Positions 18,411 through 27,070 of a DNA stretch of 64,000 nucleotides are shown here, piece by piece (within the stretch, counting starts at the first letter, position 1; each line of letters opens with the position of its first letter). The DNA lies in NCBI RefSeq assembly GCF_900167065.1, contig NZ_FUYA01000004.1:205030-269029 (forward strand), in the 5' to 3' direction. Origin of the DNA: Desulfobaculum bizertense DSM 18034. GTDB taxonomy: Bacteria; Desulfobacterota; Desulfovibrionia; Desulfovibrionales; Desulfovibrionaceae. Both the position numbers and the translations under genes were made by a program. The notes beneath the pieces are model-generated. The model had not been told where the DNA came from. It saw nothing but the letters and a program-made list of their open reading frames with translations, and did not search any database.

Positions 18411-18496
18411 CACAGCGCCCATGCAACCGCCTCCTCTACCATTTGCCACAAAAAGCAGATATGCTTGTCAAAGGAGTCATGTACTGAGGAGGGGTT

Positions 18497-19291
18497 TTGC
18501 TGAATCGACTCAAGGCGTTTGTCATACGCACAGGTCAAAAGACACTGCGCGAGACCGGGCCGCTTTTCCAGATGTTCGTCATCTGCTACGAGAGCGCCAA
18601 AAGTGCTTTGCGCCTGCGCTTCCTCAATCCGGCTGTTTTGCGGGTGCTGGTTGACCAAATCCACTTCCACGGCATTCGCTCTTTGCCGGGAATTGCATTT
18701 TTAGCCACCATCGCGGGTGTTATTGCCGTCCACTATATCCTTTCAATCCTGACAAGCCTTGGAGCCTATGACCTTATTGGTGGCTGGCTGGTCCGCAGCA
18801 TGCTCCACGAGATAGCGCCAATCACAGTTATCGTTTACCTCGGCTTTCGTTCTGGTGCGAGTATCATCATTGAGATAGCGGCCATGCACCTGCATGGAGA
18901 AATAGACACTCTGCATTCGCTGAATATCAACCTTGCTGATTACGTTGCCATGCCGCGCCTGCTAGCGCTGCTCATTGCGGGGCCAAGCCTCACCTTTGCG
19001 TTCTGTATTGTTGGTCTGGTGGGCGGATTCTTCATCATGGGATTCTCGGAACCGATTACGTTTGGCTCATACGTCGATAGCATTGCCTACGCACTCTCAC
19101 TTTCAGACCTTGGCATCATGTTCCTCAAATCCTTCTTCTTCTCACTGGCCCTTGGAGTCATTTCACTCCAGCGCGGGCGCATGATCAACACACTCGCGAC
19201 AGACCTCTCGTACCGCCTCACGCAGTGCATCATTGAACTTATAAGCTTCATTGTCATTCTGGAGATTGTTTTCATCTTTACAAGCTGGTAA
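18497..19291 (+). CDS. mlaE: MlaE-family lipid ABC transporter permease
   Basis: Inner-membrane permease of an Mla/MCE-type system for phospholipid transport between inner and outer membranes. The 264 residues contain five or so hydrophobic segments, including FLATIAGVIAVHYILSIL and LLIAGPSLTFAFCIVGLVGG. The family core HEIAPITVIVYLGFRSGAS is followed by the ATPase-coupling helix region GEIDTLHSLNINLADYVAMPR. The TTG start at 18497 is preceded by GAGGAGGGG. The next genes are an ATPase-like protein lacking ATPase motifs and an MCE protein. Classical MlaE usually works with an active MlaF; here that partner is not evident. Confidence 0.9.
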   Translation: MLNRLKAFVIRTGQKTLRETGPLFQMFVICYESAKSALRLRFLNPAVLRVLVDQIHFHGIRSLPGIAFLATIAGVIAVHYILSILTSLGAYDLIGGWLVRSMLHEIAPITVIVYLGFRSGASIIIEIAAMHLHGEIDTLHSLNINLADYVAMPRLLALLIAGPSLTFAFCIVGLVGGFFIMGFSEPITFGSYVDSIAYALSLSDLGIMFLKSFFFSLALGVISLQRGRMINTLATDLSYRLTQCIIELISFIVILEIVFIFTSW

Positions 19292-19335
19292 TATCTCACA
19301 ATGGACATTTCTTTCTCCAAAGGTTGGGAGCATAG

Positions 19336-19854
19336 ATGGACCTTCAAAAATTTTTTGCACAAAAACAAAACCTGCTGCTGACTGCACAGGATAAACGGAG
19401 CATCCACCAATTTGTGGACATGGCTCACCAGCCCGGTTCTAAAATAGGTGTATTGAGCCGCCACTACCCTTTGCTCTCAGGACTTACAGCAGCAGAGAAT
19501 GTGGCCTTGCCAGCCATGTACCACAAAGGTCTCAGCCTTGGAAAAGCTCTGGAATGGCTTATGCCTCTCGCCCAGGAGCTTGGGGTCGACACAGTCCTGA
19601 ATCGCCGCCCCGATAATCTCTCGACCAAAGACATCTATGCCCTGTACCTCCTGCGAGCCATCTCTGGTGGCAATAAAGCCATTGCGGTGATTAGCCCCAA
19701 AAAACGCGATGTTTCCGAAAGTTTGCGCCTTTTGGAAAAGATAGAAAGTCCCATTCTCTTCTGGGTCCTGTGCAATAAAAAAACCCGTGAGAACTACACA
19801 ACTTTTCCACTCCACGAAGAGCTGCTTTCCCCTGGCTTTGAGGGGGAAAAATGA
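19336..19854 (+). CDS. degenerate ABC-ATPase-like protein in the MlaF position
   Basis: A 172-residue protein between the permease and MCE genes, where mlaF normally lies. Residues about 38-60, VLSRHYPLLSGLTAAENVAL, resemble the Q-loop segment of MlaF, and LNRRPDNLSTKDIYALYLLRAI aligns with the signature region, but LSGGQ has become LSTKD. There is no GxxGxGKS/T Walker A. The Walker B region reads AIAVISPKKRD, without Asp-Glu. The N-terminal P-loop part of a normal ATPase is replaced by an unrelated 35 residues. GGGAG precedes ATG 19336, and the stop overlaps mlaD (ATGA), so the reading frame seems maintained. Likely a non-hydrolysing structural subunit, or a relic; function unknown. Confidence 0.75.
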   Translation: MDLQKFFAQKQNLLLTAQDKRSIHQFVDMAHQPGSKIGVLSRHYPLLSGLTAAENVALPAMYHKGLSLGKALEWLMPLAQELGVDTVLNRRPDNLSTKDIYALYLLRAISGGNKAIAVISPKKRDVSESLRLLEKIESPILFWVLCNKKTRENYTTFPLHEELLSPGFEGEK

Positions 19855-20816
19855 ACCGTATCCAAAAGCAGACACAAAAAGAATTTAAGGTCGGACTCTT
19901 CGTCCTCATTACCTTTGGCCTGCTTCTTTCCACATTACTTTGGGTAGCAGAAAAACGCGGACTCTTCGCAGAAACCGTCACATACTACGTCCTCAGCTCC
20001 ACAGGTGAAAACGTGGAACGCGGAACCCCTGTTCGCCTGTCTGGATTTCCTATTGGGCAGGTTTCGCGGGTGAGCCTTGAACGCTCCAGCACTGTAGAAT
20101 TTGAAATTAAAATTCTGGAAGAACACCAGGAGTGGATGAAAAAGGACGCACAAATCATTCTGGTGCAGGGAGCATTTATTGGGAAAACCTTTCTCCAGCT
20201 CGTGCCGGGTTCGAAGGCCGCACAAATACTGCCTGAAGGCTCAGAAATTCAACTTCATAAAGTTGGCGGTTTTGATGAAATACTCCAGGAAGCTCGACCT
20301 GTTCTGGAAAATCTTAAGGGCATCGTGGCAGACATAAAAACCATTACCGCACAGGTCGCGGCAGACGATGGCCCGTATCAAAATATTCTGCACAATATCT
20401 CTGCCATGTCCGACGACATGCGAAGCACAGACAGCCTTGCAGGATACCTCACCGCGTCCAGACGACCCGCCGAACGAATGGACTCCATACTTGCCAAAAT
20501 GGACGCACTGCTGAGTAACACAAACGCCCGCGTTTCTGATCTGCGTCCGCTACAGGCAGACCTGAATGGTCTGATAAAAGAAACACGACTGTTTATGGAA
20601 GAGCTTCGCGTCATGCAGGAGACACTCAAGCCTTCTGTCACAGACGTAGCAGAAACAGCAGAAGAAATACGCAAAGCCAGCTCAAATCTCGTCCGCCTCC
20701 GACATCAGGCCGAGGAAACACTCAAACAGGGCAACCAGGTTCTCAAAAAATTTAACCATACATGGCCCCTGTCCTCCGGTACCCGGACATATCCCCAAGA
20801 TTTCCCGACGCCATAA
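19851..20816 (+). CDS. mlaD: MCE-domain lipid-transport protein (MlaD-like)
   Basis: Periplasmic lipid-binding subunit anchored in the inner membrane by one N-terminal helix (about residues 14-32, VGLFVLITFGLLLSTLLWV). The MCE domain (about 39-120) includes GTPVRLSGFPIGQVSRVSL and GAFIGKTFLQLVPGS. Residues about 140-305 are rich in predicted amphipathic helix and probably coiled coil, as in longer MCE proteins that form tubes or needles. At 321 residues it is longer than E. coli MlaD (183). ATG 19851 overlaps the stop of the ATPase-like gene. Confidence 0.9.
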   Translation: MNRIQKQTQKEFKVGLFVLITFGLLLSTLLWVAEKRGLFAETVTYYVLSSTGENVERGTPVRLSGFPIGQVSRVSLERSSTVEFEIKILEEHQEWMKKDAQIILVQGAFIGKTFLQLVPGSKAAQILPEGSEIQLHKVGGFDEILQEARPVLENLKGIVADIKTITAQVAADDGPYQNILHNISAMSDDMRSTDSLAGYLTASRRPAERMDSILAKMDALLSNTNARVSDLRPLQADLNGLIKETRLFMEELRVMQETLKPSVTDVAETAEEIRKASSNLVRLRHQAEETLKQGNQVLKKFNHTWPLSSGTRTYPQDFPTP

Positions 20817-20828
20817 ACGAGAAAAGCC

Positions 20829-21530
20829 ATGAAACGCATACCCCATACGTCTATCCTAAGCTGCCTCTTCGTTCTGATTGCACTCCTTTCTGGTTGCGGC
20901 AAAAACACAGGTCCGTACCCAGTCCCAGACTCTTTGCAAACACATGATGCGCTTCAGGAGGCATACGTCCAAAGTTTTCTGGAGGGGCGAGGATGCGAAG
21001 CAGAGGGACTGCTAGAACAACTCGTGGAACAGGCGGTGCGCCGTGATGACTTTCGCGCAGCAGGCAATGCCTATGGACTCGGCTGGAAGCTTCACCAGTA
21101 CGCAGGCATGGGGGCACCAGCCCTGCGCGGACGCGCAGAGTATATGCTGGCACTTGCAGGGGAAGAAACACCAGAAAAGACCTTCACGAGCGAAAATACA
21201 AAACTTTCGCCACGAGATATACAGTTCAAGAAGGCTTTAACCGATAAGAAATGGAAACGTCTCGAAAAAACGCTAACTGCCGAAGATGACTCGCTTTATG
21301 TTTCTGTGTATGCTCGCAAAGCTTCACAGACAGCGCTTGCATCTGGTGCCCGGAAAGAAGCGGAACGCTTTGTTGAGCTTGCGCGGAAAACGGACGCCCG
21401 GCAGGGCTGGATCATTTTTTTACGCGAAGACTGGAAGATAAAGCACCAGCTCGCGAATTCAGAAGGCGAAAAAGCGAAAATCCATGCTCGAATTGAACAC
21501 CTCTCGAACCTTATTCATCCCTGCCGCTAA
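20829..21530 (+). CDS. lipoprotein in the Mla-like operon
   Basis: A 233-residue predicted lipoprotein. The signal peptide ends in the lipobox LSGC with the modified cysteine at residue 23. The mature part is alpha-helical in character with short helical pairs (for example EAYVQSFLEGRGCEAEGLLE and RKEAERFVELARKT) reminiscent of tetratricopeptide-like proteins. I do not recognise a named family. It follows mlaD by 12 bases and overlaps the PilZ gene, so it is probably an accessory envelope component of the same transport system. Confidence 0.75.
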   Translation: MKRIPHTSILSCLFVLIALLSGCGKNTGPYPVPDSLQTHDALQEAYVQSFLEGRGCEAEGLLEQLVEQAVRRDDFRAAGNAYGLGWKLHQYAGMGAPALRGRAEYMLALAGEETPEKTFTSENTKLSPRDIQFKKALTDKKWKRLEKTLTAEDDSLYVSVYARKASQTALASGARKEAERFVELARKTDARQGWIIFLREDWKIKHQLANSEGEKAKIHARIEHLSNLIHPCR

Positions 21531-22578
21531 CGCGGTCAGCACGTCTTTTGACAAGTCTTTCATGGGCGAAATTCAGGCCCATTTCTTTTCTACTGGTCTC
21601 TCACTCAATACGATTCTCGCTGTTCTTTGCACGCTTGCAGGCGTAGGTGTCATCCTTGGAATTTCCAAAATTGCAGGGCACTTTTCGCATAAAGAACCTC
21701 ATTTCCCTGCGTCGTGGATATCCAACACAGCGGCGCTTGTGCATCTTTTGGAACTCGCAGTCAGCCAGCGCCAGAAAATTACACTGCATTTTCAGGGTCT
21801 CCACTCAGAGGCTGCGCGACAAGGCTTTGTTGCGTCATTTTCAGAAATTTCAAAAGAAAGCCTCGACCTCGAACTTTCGCATTTTCCTGAAAATCCAAAA
21901 AAATGGGCAAACCGCAAAATCAGATGCGCATTCCAGCTTCCACGTCAAAGCCGCCCAGGACACGTGGACTTTTTCTATTTTGTCACCACAAGCAAACAGG
22001 TGACGCCAATCGATAATGGCATGGGCCTTTTTTCCATTCAGCCGCCCGACCACATCGAAATGGGACAAAAACGCCTTGCTCTGCGCATTGCGCCACCACT
22101 CCAGCTTGTCTCTGGAATTGCGCTTTGGCCAGACAAAAGCGATAGACAAAACCCAGAACGGTCCATCGTTCAACTTGGACGCCCTGCTCTGGTTTATAGC
22201 CCCCAGCAGGAAGAGCCACTACTCACGCTCATTAATATTTCAGCCGGTGGCGTTCGCATAAGCATGCACTCCGGTCTTGCCCATGAGATGGGACTTGTTC
22301 TCTCGCGTGATAAACGATTTGTCGTGCTGTTCCAGCTCAAGGACCCTGACCACAAGAAAAAGCTGAACATCTGGACAATTTGCGAAATTCGCAATGTTTT
22401 CAAGGATTACGAAACCCGCAGCACAGAGCTGGGAATGCAGTTCAAAAAAGTGGGAAAAATCAATAAAAATGGGAAAGATATTGATTGGAAAGCCGTGCCA
22501 GAGGATGGTATTGTAAGCTTAGGAAACTGGGTCGCCCAAAGACATCTTGAACTCTATCGGGAAAAGGGCTTGACGTAG
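21484..22578 (+). CDS. membrane-anchored PilZ-domain protein
   Basis: A 364-residue protein with one N-terminal transmembrane helix (about residues 42-65, NTILAVLCTLAGVGVILGIS). A YcgR-N-like middle region is followed by a C-terminal PilZ domain whose c-di-GMP-binding signatures are visible as RLALRIAP and NISAGGVRIS. It probably reports c-di-GMP to an envelope or motility target. The ATG at 21484 overlaps the lipoprotein gene by 47 bases; ATG 21562 (MGEIQAHFF) is an alternative that keeps the helix. Neither has a strong ribosome-binding site. A GGDEF gene lies 4 kb downstream. Confidence 0.78.
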   Translation: MLELNTSRTLFIPAANAVSTSFDKSFMGEIQAHFFSTGLSLNTILAVLCTLAGVGVILGISKIAGHFSHKEPHFPASWISNTAALVHLLELAVSQRQKITLHFQGLHSEAARQGFVASFSEISKESLDLELSHFPENPKKWANRKIRCAFQLPRQSRPGHVDFFYFVTTSKQVTPIDNGMGLFSIQPPDHIEMGQKRLALRIAPPLQLVSGIALWPDKSDRQNPERSIVQLGRPALVYSPQQEEPLLTLINISAGGVRISMHSGLAHEMGLVLSRDKRFVVLFQLKDPDHKKKLNIWTICEIRNVFKDYETRSTELGMQFKKVGKINKNGKDIDWKAVPEDGIVSLGNWVAQRHLELYREKGLT

Positions 22579-22636
22579 ACAGAGAACCTCTTACATCTTC
22601 TAGTAAATACGGCACACTCGCCGCAGGAGGAAAATT

Positions 22637-23482
22637 TTGGAAGACGACTCGGAAGGATTGTTTAGTTCCCTTTTTGGAAAAATGTTTGGTCACCGAAGTG
22701 ACCAAGTTCAAAAAAGCATTCTTGATGCCCGACAGGACGGTGATCTTTCGCCACTGGAAGTCACGATCCTTATGAATGTGCTACGCCTTCGGCCCAAGCA
22801 GGTTCGCGAAATCATGGTCCCGCGCACAGATATTCAGTGTGCTGACATCGAAGCACCTTTGGAGGAAATCTCCGAGCTTATTCTTTCCTGCGGTCATTCC
22901 CGAATTCCGATCTATAAGGAAAACCGGGACAATATTGTTGGAATAATTCACGCCAAAGATCTGCTCCAGGTCTGCAACAAGCACCAAAAAGAGCAGCCTC
23001 ACTGCGCAGAAATCATGCGCAAACCTCTCTTCATTCCCGATACCAAGCCTGTCACTGACATGCTTCAGGTTTTCCGCTCCACCAAAATGCACCTGGCAAT
23101 TGCTCTGGATGAATACGGTGGCACCTCTGGTCTGGTGACCTTTGAGGACGTCATGGAGGAAATCGTCGGAGAAATCGAAGACGAGTATGACAAACCGCGG
23201 CCAGAAGAAATTCAGATATTGAGCGACAGCACCGTACTTGCGAATGGTCGCACGACACTTGATGAAATTGGCGAACGCCTGAACCTTGACCTCAACTCTG
23301 ATCAGGTCGAAACCCTGAGTGGATACATCTGCGAACTTGCAGGACGAGTTCCAGAACAGGGCGAAGTCTTCCGCATCGATGGACACAGCTTCGAGGTCAA
23401 GGACGCAGATCCAAAACAGATCCACTGGGTGCTCATTAAACCCGCCCAGCCGGAACCTTCAGAAAATACGGACGACGAATGA
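22637..23482 (+). CDS. CorC/HlyC-family CBS-domain protein
   Basis: A 281-residue soluble protein with two CBS motifs (REIMVPRTDIQCADIE and EIMRKPLFIPDTKPVTDML), then DEYGGTSGLVTFEDVMEEIVGEIEDEYD, the hallmark of CorC-type proteins. A C-terminal CorC_HlyC transporter-associated domain (about 195-270) includes LANGRTTLDEIGERL. The family is linked to Mg/Co efflux and frequently precedes lnt, as here (ATGA overlap). AGGAGG precedes the TTG start at 22637. No membrane domain is present. Confidence 0.92.
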   Translation: MEDDSEGLFSSLFGKMFGHRSDQVQKSILDARQDGDLSPLEVTILMNVLRLRPKQVREIMVPRTDIQCADIEAPLEEISELILSCGHSRIPIYKENRDNIVGIIHAKDLLQVCNKHQKEQPHCAEIMRKPLFIPDTKPVTDMLQVFRSTKMHLAIALDEYGGTSGLVTFEDVMEEIVGEIEDEYDKPRPEEIQILSDSTVLANGRTTLDEIGERLNLDLNSDQVETLSGYICELAGRVPEQGEVFRIDGHSFEVKDADPKQIHWVLIKPAQPEPSENTDDE

Positions 23483-25017
23483 TACACATCGCTCTTGCTT
23501 TCGCCATGTGCTGCATTGGTGCGTGGTTTGGTTTTGCAAACCAGATCCAGCACCAGCCTTTTCTTGTTCTCTTTCTTCCTGCGGGGCTAGCCCTCCTTGG
23601 AATGGGGGCCAAAAGTATTGGTAAAGCATTTCGGCATGGACTGATAGCAGGAGCGCTAGCCTACGCAGGAGCAATGTACTGGGTTGCTTTTCCAATCCAT
23701 GACTATGGAAATCTTCCGTGGGTTCTTGCCGTTCCCTGCCCCATTTTGCTCGGTCTCTACTGTGGACTCTATGCTGGCTTTTTTTCCGCGTGTCTTCACT
23801 GGGGAGAAAAGCGACTTCCTGCACTGATCGCCGGACTTTTCGCCATATGCCTCTGGTCTGGACTGGAAGCTGTGCGCGGCTGGCTCTTTACAGGTTTCCC
23901 CTGGATTCCACTGGCCTCAGCATTTGCCCCATATCCTTTTATGATACAGGGCGCTGTTCTTTTTGGGGCTTACGGGCTTTCTGGACTTTTGGCAGGAGCC
24001 GCTTCCCTGCTCATTCTTGGGCGCGGAAAACTCGTTCCTTCTGCTGTCGCCCTCAGCCTTGTAGCCCTGCTTGCAGGCTTTGGCACCTATGCACTCAGCC
24101 TTAACCCCAAAACAACCGGGACTGCGCGAGTTGCACTCGTACAGGGCAACATCAATCAGGCTCACAAGTGGGACTCTGAATATCAGGAAGGAACCGTCGA
24201 CCGATACCGCGAGCTGACGCTCAGTGCGATCAAAGCCATGTCCCCAGAACTTGCCATCTGGCCCGAAACAGCCATGCCATTCTACTTTCAAGAAACAAGT
24301 CTCCTGAGCAGCAGAGTGCGCACGCTGGCTCGAAACAACCACATGTACATCCTGTCTGGTGCCCCCGGCTACACGCCGCGTCCCAATGCACAGGGCTACG
24401 ATATTCACAACCGGGCGTTTCTGGTTGGCAAGGATGGTGGCAGTGCAGGCATTTATGACAAGCAGCACCTCGTTCCATTCGGGGAATATGTTCCGTTTGG
24501 ACGCTACCTTCCATTCCTTGACAAGCTTGTACAGGGAGCTGGGGATTTTACTCCCGGCAGCAAAAATGCCCCGCTCAATGCAGGCCCAATGAAGCTCGGT
24601 GTTCTGATCTGCTACGAAACCATCTTCCCAGAGCTGGCACAGGCACGAGTTTCTGCAGGAGCCAACGTTCTGGTAAACATTTCCAACGACGCATGGTTTG
24701 GGAACTCCTCGGCACCGTATCAGCATCTGGATATTTCGATCCTGCGAGCGGTTGAACAGGGCCGATGGATTTTGCGCGGAACGAACACTGGCATTTCAGC
24801 CATCATTGATGCACACGGCAGAATCCAGAAGCAGGGTTCCCTGTTCCGGGCTGAAACAGTAAATTTCTCAGACGTTCAGCTCATTTCCGAGCTTACTCCA
24901 TACCATCAGGTGCGCACAACGCTTCAAATCGCCTGTGCGGTTGCCCTGCTCTTTATGCTCCTCGGCGGATGGCTCGCCGGGCCACGAAAAAAGCAGAGCA
25001 CTCATGTGCTTGATTAA
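23479..25017 (+). CDS. lnt: apolipoprotein N-acyltransferase
   Basis: Inner-membrane enzyme that adds the third acyl chain to the N-terminal cysteine of lipoproteins. The 512 residues comprise an N-terminal membrane domain (about 1-210, multiple hydrophobic helices) and a nitrilase-like periplasmic domain. The catalytic triad is seen as Glu in LAIWPETAMPF, Lys in the KQHLVPFGEYVPFGRYL stretch and Cys in GVLICYETIFPE. A final hydrophobic helix is at about 480-500. It is coupled to corC upstream. Confidence 0.95.
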   Translation: MIHIALAFAMCCIGAWFGFANQIQHQPFLVLFLPAGLALLGMGAKSIGKAFRHGLIAGALAYAGAMYWVAFPIHDYGNLPWVLAVPCPILLGLYCGLYAGFFSACLHWGEKRLPALIAGLFAICLWSGLEAVRGWLFTGFPWIPLASAFAPYPFMIQGAVLFGAYGLSGLLAGAASLLILGRGKLVPSAVALSLVALLAGFGTYALSLNPKTTGTARVALVQGNINQAHKWDSEYQEGTVDRYRELTLSAIKAMSPELAIWPETAMPFYFQETSLLSSRVRTLARNNHMYILSGAPGYTPRPNAQGYDIHNRAFLVGKDGGSAGIYDKQHLVPFGEYVPFGRYLPFLDKLVQGAGDFTPGSKNAPLNAGPMKLGVLICYETIFPELAQARVSAGANVLVNISNDAWFGNSSAPYQHLDISILRAVEQGRWILRGTNTGISAIIDAHGRIQKQGSLFRAETVNFSDVQLISELTPYHQVRTTLQIACAVALLFMLLGGWLAGPRKKQSTHVLD

Positions 25018-25087
25018 GCACAAACAATCACCTATATTTTTCTTTTTTTACGATTTGTTAGTGACGAAAGGATAGGCGCTAAAAACA

Positions 25088-26204
25088 ATGTTGCAGTATC
25101 ACGATCTCAAAACTCAGGGTTCCTCACTCCTCAAAGACTTCTCCAGCCTTTGGGGGCGTCTTTGACCGGGAACAGAGTAAAGACCGTCTCGCAGATATAG
25201 AAATGGACCTGTCCCAGCCTGGAGCATGGGACAAGCCAGAGCTGCTCACTCCACTCCTTCAGGAAAAAAGCCATCTGACTGACCTTGTTGACCAGTGGGA
25301 CACGCTGCTCGCAGCCAAGGAAGAGCTTGAAGAATGGCTGGAAATGGCCAAGGATGAGCAGACTCAGGATATTCTTGAGGCGCTCGACGACCAGATTCAG
25401 CTTTTTCAAAAAAAGCTTGAAGAAGCAGAGCTGAATACTCTGCTTGCAGGAGCAAATGACTCAGCGCCTGCACTTCTGGAGATTCATCCCGGCGCAGGAG
25501 GCACGGAAGCTCAGGACTGGGCAGAAATGCTGCTCCGCATGTTTGTCCGCTGGGCTGAACGCCATGACTTCAAAGTCAAAATTCTTGACCAGCTTCCCGG
25601 TGATGAAGCAGGCATCAAGTCTGTGACCCTGCTCATTGACGGAGTCAATGCGTTTGGTCTGCTCAAGTCAGAACGCGGCATTCACAGGCTGGTCCGCATT
25701 TCTCCATTCGACTCTTCCGGTCGACGCCATACCTCATTTGCTTCGGTGGATGTCTACCCAGACGTCACACGCGACATTGAAATTGAAATCCGTGACGAGG
25801 ATGTTCGTATTGATGTCTTTCGCGCAAGCGGAGCCGGCGGCCAGCACGTCAACAAGACAAGCTCCGCTGTTCGCCTGACTCACGCACCGACGGGAATTGT
25901 GGTATCGTGTCAGAATGAAAAATCTCAGCACCGAAACAAGGAAATTGCTTTCAAAATTCTGAAAGCACGCCTGTACGAGCGGGAACAGGATAAAATAGCC
26001 CAGGAAAAGCAGGCTCAATATGCTGATAAGGATGCCATTGCCTGGGGGAGCCAGATTCGCTCTTACATTCTCCAGCCCTATCGCATGGTAAAAGACCACC
26101 GCACCAGCACAGATATCACTCAGGTTGATGACGTACTGGATGGCGATCTTGACACCCTCATCCGAAATTATCTGTTATACATCCATGCCAAAAAACAAGC
26201 TTAA
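25088..26204 (+). CDS. prfB: peptide chain release factor 2, programmed +1 frameshift
   Basis: Recognises UAA and UGA and triggers peptide release. The zero frame opens at ATG 25088 and stops at TGA 25163-25165 after 25 codons. Reading continues in +1 as GAC CGG GAA from 25164 to the stop at 26204, giving about 371 residues, the normal RF2 length. The downstream part has SPFDSSGRRHTSFASV and the catalytic GGQ loop in ASGAGGQHVNKTSSAVR. The shift site (GGGGG, CGT, CTT TGA C) matches the classical autoregulatory arrangement in which scarce RF2 favours frameshifting. Confidence 0.95.
25152..25166 (+). other. prfB programmed +1 frameshift site
   Basis: A GGGGG Shine-Dalgarno-like stimulator (25152-25156) lies three bases before CTT TGA C (25160-25166), as in the well-known RF2 recoding signal. 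The TGA is codon 26. Confidence 0.93.
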
Positions 26205-27054
26205 TCCCACGAAATATCACGTTGCCAATGCCGCCCTCCTCCATGAGCTGGAGGGCGTGCGGCAGCTTGTGCTCAACTCGCAAAAAATCCCAATTTCTCG
26301 CGAAGTGAGTTCCAAAACGCTTTGCCTCCTGCATGTTTATCAAGGAATTTCCTTGACGCAATGGGGGCAATTGGCGAAAGACAACGGGCTTGAAGACTGG
26401 ATAGCGTTTCCGTTTTCCCAGTCCAAGCAGCCGTTTTTGGGCCTTTTGCAAGACACGCTCGTGGACCTTGCCTACAAGACAGAGCACGATCCACTCACGA
26501 ATCTGTTCAACAAACGGGCCTTTGAACGAAGCTTTCGAAATGAGGTAGAGCGCGCACGCCGTTCAAGCACATCTCTTTCCCTTATCATGCTCGACATTGA
26601 TGATTTCAAAGACATCAATGACAAGTATGGTCATGCCGCAGGAGACAATGTTTTGCTTGAACTGGCCCGCATACTGCTCACCGAAACTCGACATTATGAC
26701 ATCTCCGCACGTGTTGGCGGTGATGAATTTTCAATTATCTTGCCCGGTGCCGGACTTTTGCGCGCGCGCACAATGGTCGACAGACTGCTCACATCCATCA
26801 GGAATTGTAGACTTTTCGACTCCAGCACCCAACAAAAAATACGTTTTACCTGCTCTGCCGGTATCGTAACGTACAAAGGCATGGTCGACAGCAACCCGCC
26901 CGATCTGTTATTATTAGCTGACAAAGCCCTTTATCAGGCAAAAGCAGATGGGAAGAATGGTGTTGCTTGTGCCCCACTACAGGATGCCGTTTCGACAATG
27001 CAGGCAACACTCGTAGATTCGAATGAAAAGAAATTCCTCTTTACGGGAAATTAA
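26185..27054 (+). CDS. GGDEF-domain diguanylate cyclase
   Basis: A 289-residue protein. The first about 105 residues have no recognisable sensor. A GGDEF domain follows from DPLTNLFNKRAFERSF to the C-terminus, with LDIDDFKDINDKYGHAAGD and an intact active site GGDEF at residues 178-182. The inhibitory I-site RHYD lies exactly five residues before it (169-172), so c-di-GMP feedback is likely. ATG 26185 overlaps the end of prfB by 20 bases. The PilZ protein at 21484 is a possible effector. It probably forms an operon with the MinD-like gene. Confidence 0.92.
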   Translation: MPKNKLNPTKYHVANAALLHELEGVRQLVLNSQKIPISREVSSKTLCLLHVYQGISLTQWGQLAKDNGLEDWIAFPFSQSKQPFLGLLQDTLVDLAYKTEHDPLTNLFNKRAFERSFRNEVERARRSSTSLSLIMLDIDDFKDINDKYGHAAGDNVLLELARILLTETRHYDISARVGGDEFSIILPGAGLLRARTMVDRLLTSIRNCRLFDSSTQQKIRFTCSAGIVTYKGMVDSNPPDLLLLADKALYQAKADGKNGVACAPLQDAVSTMQATLVDSNEKKFLFTGN

Positions 27055-27070
27055 CCCACGGGAAATGGAC

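Noticed and set aside
18010-18426. Open frames within the three repeat copies that share an LGRCPKPCKG-type peptide (also about 10162-10359 and 31017-31784)
   Set aside because: They translate the palindromic modules, are not conserved outside the repeats and lack start signals.
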